Of a DNA stretch of 64,000 bases, positions 58,914 through 64,000 are shown piece by piece. The stretch covers positions 744,001 through 808,000 of the forward strand of contig NZ_WMFA01000002.1 of assembly GCF_009856445.1 (NCBI RefSeq). The letters are read 5' to 3'. Each line of letters begins with the position of its first letter. The stretch's first letter is position 1. The notes beneath the pieces are model-generated. The model did no database searches. It was not told where the DNA came from and saw nothing but the letters and a program-made list of their open reading frames with translations. The DNA comes from Halobacillus litoralis (GTDB lineage Bacteria > Bacillota > Bacilli > Bacillales > Halobacillaceae). Both the position numbers and the translations under genes were made by a program.

Positions 58914-60089
58914 ATGAAAGGCTTTGAATATTTGCAAAAAGAACTAAATGAAATGCAGGAAGAAGGAACATTCCGTACGTTGATTCCTCTCGAATCTGCA
59001 CAAGGTTCCAAAGTGACAATCAAAGGAAAAGAAGTAATTCAACTTTCTTCTAATAACTATCTGGGACTGACCTCTCACCCGAGGATGAAAGAAGCAGCTG
59101 AAAAAGCTAATGAAGAATACGGAGTAGGAACAGGTTCAGTTCGTACGATCGCAGGTACTTTGAAAATGCATGAAGATTTTGAAGAAAAATTAGCGAAATT
59201 CAAGCATACAGAAGCTGCTTTAGTATTTCAGTCCGGCTTCACAACAAACCAGGGTGTCTTGTCTTCTATTCTAGGTAAAGAAGATGTAGTCATTTCTGAT
59301 GAGTTAAATCACGCTTCAATCATTGATGGAATTCGTTTAACAAAAGCGGACCGTAAAATTTATAAGCATGTGGACATGGAGTCGCTAGAGTCGGCGTTGA
59401 AAGAAAGCGGCGACTATCGTACACGTTTAGTCGTTACTGATGGTGTCTTTTCCATGGATGGCAATATCGCACCGCTACCAGAAATCGTAGAGCTTGCTGA
59501 AAAGTATGATGCTCTTGTTATGGTGGATGATGCACATGCTAGTGGAGTTCTAGGTGATAATGGGCGCGGTACGGTCAACCACTTCAATCTTGATGGCAGG
59601 GTCCATATCCAAGTAGGTACATTAAGTAAAGCCATTGGAGTACTTGGCGGGTATGTGGCAAGTACAAAAACCCTTAGAGATTACTTAATACACAAAGGTC
59701 GTCCATTCTTGTTCAGTACATCCCACCCGCCAGCAGTTACGGCAGCGAATGATGCAGCGATTGATGTATTGTTGGAGGAGCCGGAACTGATCGAAAAACT
59801 TTGGGACAATACAAAATTCTTCAAAGATGGTTTGAACGCTCTAGGGTTTGATACGGGCATCAGTGAAACACCAGTAACTCCAGTAATGGTCGGGGACGAT
59901 GCTCTTACTCACAAATTCTCTGATGAATTGTTCGCAGAAGGAGTATTCGCACAAGGAATCGTCTTCCCTACGGTCCAGCGTGGAAAAGGACGCGTGCGTA
60001 CAATTGTTACAGCAGAACATTCCAAAGAAGAACTTCAAGAAGCTCTCGATGCCTTCGAAAAAGTCGGTAAGAAATTAGGAATCTTGTAA
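58914..60089 (+). CDS. kbl: 2-amino-3-ketobutyrate CoA ligase (glycine C-acetyltransferase)
   Basis: PLP enzyme splitting the Tdh product with CoA into glycine and acetyl-CoA. 391 aa, alpha-oxoamine synthase family: [24 protein letters not shown], and the PLP lysine in [24 protein letters not shown], 18 bases after tdh. Ends at a strong terminator. Confidence 0.96.
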   Translation: MKGFEYLQKELNEMQEEGTFRTLIPLESAQGSKVTIKGKEVIQLSSNNYLGLTSHPRMKEAAEKANEEYGVGTGSVRTIAGTLKMHEDFEEKLAKFKHTEAALVFQSGFTTNQGVLSSILGKEDVVISDELNHASIIDGIRLTKADRKIYKHVDMESLESALKESGDYRTRLVVTDGVFSMDGNIAPLPEIVELAEKYDALVMVDDAHASGVLGDNGRGTVNHFNLDGRVHIQVGTLSKAIGVLGGYVASTKTLRDYLIHKGRPFLFSTSHPPAVTAANDAAIDVLLEEPELIEKLWDNTKFFKDGLNALGFDTGISETPVTPVMVGDDALTHKFSDELFAEGVFAQGIVFPTVQRGKGRVRTIVTAEHSKEELQEALDAFEKVGKKLGIL

Positions 60090-60093
60090 TATT

Positions 60094-60136
60094 AAAGAAG
60101 CCAGCTATGGAGTCGCATAGCTGGCTTCTTTTTTTA
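60094..60136 (+). terminator. Terminator of tdh-kbl
   Basis: AAGAAGCCAGCTATG pairs with CATAGCTGGCTTCTT, then T5. Confidence 0.93.
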
Positions 60137-60176
60137 TAAACAGTAACCCTTCTATTAAACGAACACTTCCTTTTCT

Positions 60177-60433
60177 TGAATAATCAGTTGCGAGATTTTG
60201 AGCTGGTTCAAGGGACAGCATGTATGGTTGAGGGAAGGGGATTATTTGAATACCTCTAAAATACGTAAAAGCTTGATTCGTAGCGCAGTACACTTCTAAC
60301 ATTTGGATAGTGGAGATCCTCCGAATTGGTAGAAGGGTTCGTTTCACTCATACATTGAATGGATAAGCTTCCCAGCCATCCCTGACGCACACCCCCGGCA
60401 ATGAAACCCGAAAAGACTCGAAACTGAGTCTTC
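60177..60433. repeat. Dispersed TIR-bounded intergenic repeat, copy D (diverged)
   Basis: The right end CTCGAAACTGAGTCTTC (60417-60433) is identical to copy C over 17 bases. The left end contains GTTGCGAGA (60187-60195) in inverted orientation with mismatches. The 240-base interior has no ORF and little internal pairing. It lies downstream of kbl, so like copies A-C it follows the 3' end of a gene. Confidence 0.5.
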
Positions 60434-60527
60434 AAGAATTCTGCCCAATTGTTGAATGAAATGATTGGAAAACTGATGAAAAAAGGTGGAATTTATGTTT
60501 ACGCTTAATTTATCTTGTAAAACTTGA

Positions 60528-60533
60528 TATAAT
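60528..60533 (+). promoter_or_regulatory. Extended -10 promoter of miaB
   Basis: TGaTATAAT with hexamer 60528-60533, 37 bases before the ATG; -35 TTAATT is weak. Confidence 0.6.
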
Positions 60534-60570
60534 GGTACAGTTAGAAGGTTCGGCTTGAAAGGAGATCATT

Positions 60571-62142
60571 ATGAACGAACAGCAACGCAAGGAAATGTCA
60601 CAAATTCGTCAGCCTTCCAAGGCGGATGATAAAGCAGAACAAGATAACCTGAATCGATTGAAACAAAAAACAAGTGAAGATTTTGTCAAATACTTTGAAA
60701 CAACATACCAACCTCCGAACATGAGGGATGCACAGCGCAGGAAACGTAAGGAAACGGACGTGCACTATGATTTTGAAATTCCTGAAGATATGGATCAAGC
60801 AGGCAGGGGTAAAAAATATTTGATCCGTACATACGGATGCCAGATGAACGAACATGATACGGAAGTTATGGCAGGTATTTTTGAAGAAATGGGTTATGAA
60901 CCCACGAAAGATACAAAAGAAGCGGACATAATCCTATTGAATACCTGTGCTATTCGTGAGAATGCAGAAAATAAAGTGTTCGGTGAAATCGGACATTTGA
61001 AGCCTTTGAAAATGGAAAACCCGAATTTGATCATCGGCATCTGCGGGTGTATGTCACAGGAAGAGTCAGTCGTAAACCGAATTCTTAAAAAACATCCATT
61101 TATCGACCTTATTTTTGGTACACACAATATTCATAGAATCCCGCAGCTTGTAAAAGAAGCGATGTTCGGGAAAGAAATGGTGATCGATGTGTGGTCGAAA
61201 GAAGGAGACATTATCGAGAACCTTCCAAGATCTCGAAAAGGAAAAATCAAGGCCTGGGTGAATATCATGTATGGCTGTGACAAATTCTGCACCTATTGTA
61301 TTGTTCCATATACAAGAGGGAAAGAAAGAAGCCGTCTGCCACAGGACATTATTCAGGAAGTGAGACACCTGGCGGCTCAAGGGTACAAGGAAATCACCCT
61401 CCTTGGGCAAAATGTCAATGCTTATGGAAAAGATTTAGACATGTCCTATGGGCTCGGGGACTTGATGGATGAACTTCGGAGTATAGATATTCCACGGGTT
61501 CGTTTTACAACATCTCACCCTAGAGACTTTGATGATCGTTTAATTGAAGTACTTGCCAAAGGTGGGAATATGCTTGATCATATCCATCTACCGGTCCAGT
61601 CGGGGAATAGTGATGTTTTGAAGATCATGGGCCGGAAATACTCGCGGGAAGAGTATCTTGAACTTGTTCGTAAAATTCGTGTGGCGATGCCGGATGCAAC
61701 ACTTACAACGGATATCATCGTTGGTTTTCCGAATGAAACGGAAGAACAGTTTCAGGATACATTATCCTTAGTGGAAGAAGTCGGTTTTGAAGCAGCTTAT
61801 ACATTTATCTATTCTCCACGGGAGAACACTCCTGCAGCTAAGATGAAAGATAACGTTTCAATGGAAGAGAAAAAGGATCGTTTGCAGCGATTAAATAAAA
61901 TCGTCAACCAGCAGTCCGCAGACGCCATGAAAGCATACGAAGGTGAAATTGTAGATGTCCTTGTAGAGGGAGAAAGTAAGAATAACCCAGATGTGTTAGC
62001 TGGGTATACAAAGCGGAACAAGCTGGTTAATTTCCGTGCACCTGAATCTACAATCGGACAAATTGTACCCGTAAGAGTGACCAAAGCGAAAACGTGGTCC
62101 CTTGATGGAGAGTTAGTAGAAATCAACGCAGAGGTGAAATGA
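60571..62142 (+). CDS. miaB: tRNA-2-methylthio-N6-dimethylallyladenosine synthase MiaB
   Basis: Radical-SAM methylthiotransferase for i6A37 in tRNA. 523 aa: Lys/Gln/Arg-rich N-terminal extension (about 1-85), UPF0004 domain with three cluster cysteines ([28 protein letters not shown]), radical-SAM motif CDKFCTYC, and a C-terminal TRAM domain. AAAGGAGA RBS. ricA begins at the very next base. Confidence 0.96.
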   Translation: MNEQQRKEMSQIRQPSKADDKAEQDNLNRLKQKTSEDFVKYFETTYQPPNMRDAQRRKRKETDVHYDFEIPEDMDQAGRGKKYLIRTYGCQMNEHDTEVMAGIFEEMGYEPTKDTKEADIILLNTCAIRENAENKVFGEIGHLKPLKMENPNLIIGICGCMSQEESVVNRILKKHPFIDLIFGTHNIHRIPQLVKEAMFGKEMVIDVWSKEGDIIENLPRSRKGKIKAWVNIMYGCDKFCTYCIVPYTRGKERSRLPQDIIQEVRHLAAQGYKEITLLGQNVNAYGKDLDMSYGLGDLMDELRSIDIPRVRFTTSHPRDFDDRLIEVLAKGGNMLDHIHLPVQSGNSDVLKIMGRKYSREEYLELVRKIRVAMPDATLTTDIIVGFPNETEEQFQDTLSLVEEVGFEAAYTFIYSPRENTPAAKMKDNVSMEEKKDRLQRLNKIVNQQSADAMKAYEGEIVDVLVEGESKNNPDVLAGYTKRNKLVNFRAPESTIGQIVPVRVTKAKTWSLDGELVEINAEVK

Positions 62143-62568
62143 ATGGCACATTATACAAGACAGGAAGTCGTAGAAGAAGCAAAAAAATTAGCGAAAATGA
62201 TGGCAGATATCGAAGAAATCGATCGTTTCAAACAACTGGAAGCGAAATTAAATGACAATCAAAAAGTTCAATCTCATATTAAGAAAATCAAAGCTTTGCA
62301 AAAACAGGCAGTAAACTTTCAAGCCTATGGTAAAACAGAGGCTCTACAGAAGATTGAAAAAGAAATTGATCGACTTCAAGATGAGCTTGATGAGATTCCG
62401 GTCGTTGCAGAATTTAAAGATTCTCAAACCATTATTAATGATATTCTTCAAATGGTTTCAAACACGATTTCTCGGGAAGTTACCAATGAAGTCATCCGTT
62501 CAACAGGCGGGGATCTCCTGCAAGGAGAAACAGGTTCAAATAAATCGAGTCATGGTTGCAGCCGGTGA
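62143..62568 (+). CDS. ricA: RicA (YmcA), Ric/Y-complex component
   Basis: 141-aa helical protein of the YmcA/YlbF family. In B. subtilis RicA, RicF and RicT form a complex with iron-sulfur clusters that promotes RNase Y-dependent mRNA processing, biofilm formation, competence and sporulation. One cysteine is present, Cys139 in the C-terminal GCSR. No gap to miaB. RNase Y is encoded 6 kb upstream. Confidence 0.93.
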   Translation: MAHYTRQEVVEEAKKLAKMMADIEEIDRFKQLEAKLNDNQKVQSHIKKIKALQKQAVNFQAYGKTEALQKIEKEIDRLQDELDEIPVVAEFKDSQTIINDILQMVSNTISREVTNEVIRSTGGDLLQGETGSNKSSHGCSR

Positions 62569-62578
62569 TGCATACACT

Positions 62579-62617
62579 TCCGTCAGAGGGTTTTCCCCCT
62601 CTGGCGGATTTTTTTCG
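62579..62617 (+). terminator. Terminator of miaB-ricA
   Basis: TCCGTCAGAGGG pairs with CCCTCTGGCGGA (one G-U), then T7. Confidence 0.92.
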
Positions 62618-62682
62618 TACAATTTTATGGGCTAGTGCATAGAATGAATTAAACACGTCCTTAGGCCATTTTCCCGCTAGTC

Positions 62683-62710
62683 ACCATTCGCCCAACCCAA
62701 ACATAGGATG
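62683..62710 (+). promoter_or_regulatory. Possible sigma-K-like promoter of cotE
   Basis: AC at 62683-62684, 17-nt spacer, CATAGGATG (62702-62710), one base off CATAnnnTA. B. subtilis cotE has sigma-E and sigma-K promoters. No clear sigma-E site was found. Confidence 0.4.
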
Positions 62711-62739
62711 GGTGGTAGAATAAGGAGGAGTGAAACCCT

Positions 62740-63315
62740 ATGTCTTTTTTTGAACGAGATTACAGAGAGATCATCACAAAAGCTGTAATCGCTAAAGGTA
62801 AAAAGTTTACAGAATCCACACACACCATCAGCCCTTCGCACCGTCCGACAAGTATCCTAGGTTGTTGGGTCATCAATCACATCTACAATGCCAAGAAGAA
62901 AGGAGATCACGTTGAAATCTCTGGCAGTTACGATGTGAACGTCTGGTATTCGTACAACGACAATACAAAAACAGAAGTCGTTACAGAACGTGTCAGCTAT
63001 TGTGATCACGTCAAGTTGGCTGTGAAAGATGATAATTGTGTACATGATGACTTTGAGGTAATTGCTAAGGTCGTACAGCAACCGAATTGTTTAGAGGCAA
63101 ATATCTCAGGAAACGGCCAAAAGATTGTAGTGGAAGTAGAGAGAGAGTTTGTTGTAGATGTCATAGGTGAGACGAAATTGTGTGTGAAAGTGGATCCACA
63201 TGGATGCGGACATGATGATGATTACGATTATGATCTGTCATCCGATGATTTTTCAGCCATTGAAACGGACTTCCTTCCATCTTCTTCTGACAAAGATCAC
63301 GATAGTCACGATTAA
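62740..63315 (+). CDS. cotE: Outer spore coat morphogenetic protein CotE
   Basis: 191 aa. Directs assembly of the outer spore coat around the forespore. N-terminal [37 protein letters not shown] and VSYCDHVKL are strongly family-like. The C-terminal roughly 40 residues are rich in Asp, Ser and His (for example [10 protein letters not shown], then DKDHDSHD). AAGGAGGAG RBS. Lies between ricA and mutS as in B. subtilis. Confidence 0.96.
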   Translation: MSFFERDYREIITKAVIAKGKKFTESTHTISPSHRPTSILGCWVINHIYNAKKKGDHVEISGSYDVNVWYSYNDNTKTEVVTERVSYCDHVKLAVKDDNCVHDDFEVIAKVVQQPNCLEANISGNGQKIVVEVEREFVVDVIGETKLCVKVDPHGCGHDDDYDYDLSSDDFSAIETDFLPSSSDKDHDSHD

Positions 63316-63318
63316 TGG

Positions 63319-63353
63319 AAAATTCCTTGCTGACTCAGCGAGGAATTTTTTTT
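63319..63353 (+). terminator. Terminator of cotE
   Basis: AAAATTCCTTGCT pairs with AGCGAGGAATTTT (one G-U), then T's. Confidence 0.92.
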
Positions 63354-63453
63354 GCCTGATCTACATGGTTCTGAAAATAAAATAGACTACCGGAATTCAG
63401 CTCCCCTATAAGAAAGTCATGTCGTTTCGTGTAAGATTATTTGCCTCGTATGC

Positions 63454-63459
63454 TATAAT
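63454..63459 (+). promoter_or_regulatory. Extended -10 promoter of mutS
   Basis: TGcTATAAT with hexamer 63454-63459, 40 bases before the mutS ATG; -35 not clear. Confidence 0.6.
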
Positions 63460-63498
63460 GGGTGGAGAATCTTATGCACGTTTTGGAGGTTTAACCTT

Positions 63499-64000
63499 AT
63501 GGCACAATACACACCCATGATGCAGCAGTATTTAAAAATTAAAGCAGACCAAAAAGATGCCTTTCTGTTTTTCCGGTTAGGCGATTTTTATGAATTGTTT
63601 TTTGAAGATGCAACGAAAGCATCTCAGGAACTTGAAATTACGTTGACCAGCAGGGATGGAGGTTCAAACGGGAGGATCCCTATGTGTGGAGTTCCTTATC
63701 ACTCTGCGGACAATTACATAAAGCAGTTGATTGAAAAAGGGTACAAGGTGGCTATTTGTGAGCAGGTCGAGGATCCGAAAACGACGAAAGGGGTCGTGAA
63801 ACGGGAAGTCGTTCAATTGATCACACCGGGTACGGTCATGGAAGGCAGTATGCTCGATGAAAAAGAAAACAACTACCTTGCCTCACTGAGCGCATTTGAA
63901 GATGGCTCATACGTCGTCAGTTACAACGATCTTACGACTGGAGAAAACAGTGTGGCCCTTATTCCAGGTGGTTTTGACGCGGCGATGAGCGAATTGTACA
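63499..64000 (+). CDS. mutS: DNA mismatch repair protein MutS (3' partial)
   Basis: The frame stays open to the window end, giving 167 N-terminal residues of a protein normally about 850 aa long. It starts [15 protein letters not shown]; the mismatch-recognition motif is [19 protein letters not shown] (Phe-x-Glu as FYE), followed by [15 protein letters not shown] and [10 protein letters not shown]. The RBS TTGGAGGT is well placed. The ATPase domain lies outside the window. Confidence 0.95.
   Translation, partial: MAQYTPMMQQYLKIKADQKDAFLFFRLGDFYELFFEDATKASQELEITLTSRDGGSNGRIPMCGVPYHSADNYIKQLIEKGYKVAICEQVEDPKTTKGVVKREVVQLITPGTVMEGSMLDEKENNYLASLSAFEDGSYVVSYNDLTTGENSVALIPGGFDAAMSELY

Noticed and set aside
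16-64000. tRNA, rRNA, CRISPR arrays, prophage or IS genes
   Set aside because: No cloverleaf, no rRNA sequence, no regularly spaced direct repeats, and no integrase or transposase ORF was recognised.

Overview
The window is a 64 kb stretch of core chromosome from an endospore-forming, motile, low-to-moderate GC Firmicute of the Bacillaceae. Gene order closely follows the Bacillus subtilis region from the end of the fla/che operon to mutS. Spore genes (dpaA/dpaB, tepA, spoIIIE, spoVS, cotE, ylxY, ymxH) show that it sporulates. Very acidic linkers in the RodZ-like protein and the BMP lipoprotein, and the unusual intergenic repeats, would fit a halotolerant genus such as Halobacillus or a relative; that genus guess is inference. 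All 61 genes I call lie on the plus strand, as expected for one replichore arm transcribed away from the origin.

Layout. 1-6.3 kb: end of the fla/che operon (cheB cut at its 5' end, cheA, cheW, cheC, cheD, an extra small membrane protein gene, sigD, swrB). 6.3-9.7 kb: rpsB, tsf, pyrH, frr. 9.7-15.9 kb: uppS, cdsA, dxr, rasP, proS (isoprenoid and phospholipid precursors, intramembrane protease, prolyl-tRNA synthetase). 15.9-20.2 kb: polC. 20.2-29.4 kb: a long structured leader, then rimP-nusA-ylxR-ylxQ-infB-ylxP-rbfA-truB, rpsO and pnp (translation initiation, ribosome maturation, RNA decay). 29.5-36.7 kb: ylxY, ymxH, dpaA-dpaB (dipicolinate), asd-dapG-dapA (aspartate to dihydrodipicolinate), tepA, ylzJ. 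36.8-39.2 kb: spoIIIE. 39.8-45.5 kb: a GntR regulator and a BMP-type nucleoside ABC transporter. 45.6-51.1 kb: the ymfF-ymfH-ymfI-ymfJ-ymfK-rodZ group. 51.2-64 kb: pgsA, cinA, recA (with a LexA box), rny, ymdB, spoVS, tdh-kbl, miaB-ricA, cotE, and the start of mutS.

Coherent physiology: asd-dapG-dapA makes dihydrodipicolinate and the adjacent sigma-K-type dpaAB operon turns it into dipicolinic acid for the spore core. The rimP-rbfA block, rpsO and pnp form a translation and RNA-turnover block. MiaB and RicA sit together.

The protein-coding content is ordinary. The features I would look at again are non-coding: a family of intergenic repeats bounded by CTCGAA-type terminal inverted repeats (about 20.3, 39.3, 39.6 and 60.3 kb), a nested inverted-repeat element between frr and uppS, and a roughly 250-nt structured leader ahead of rimP. 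Gene losses relative to the B. subtilis order (ribF between truB and rpsO, mlpA, and rnjB after dapA) are also notable. I found no prophage, IS element, CRISPR array, tRNA or rRNA, and no convincing novel protein system.
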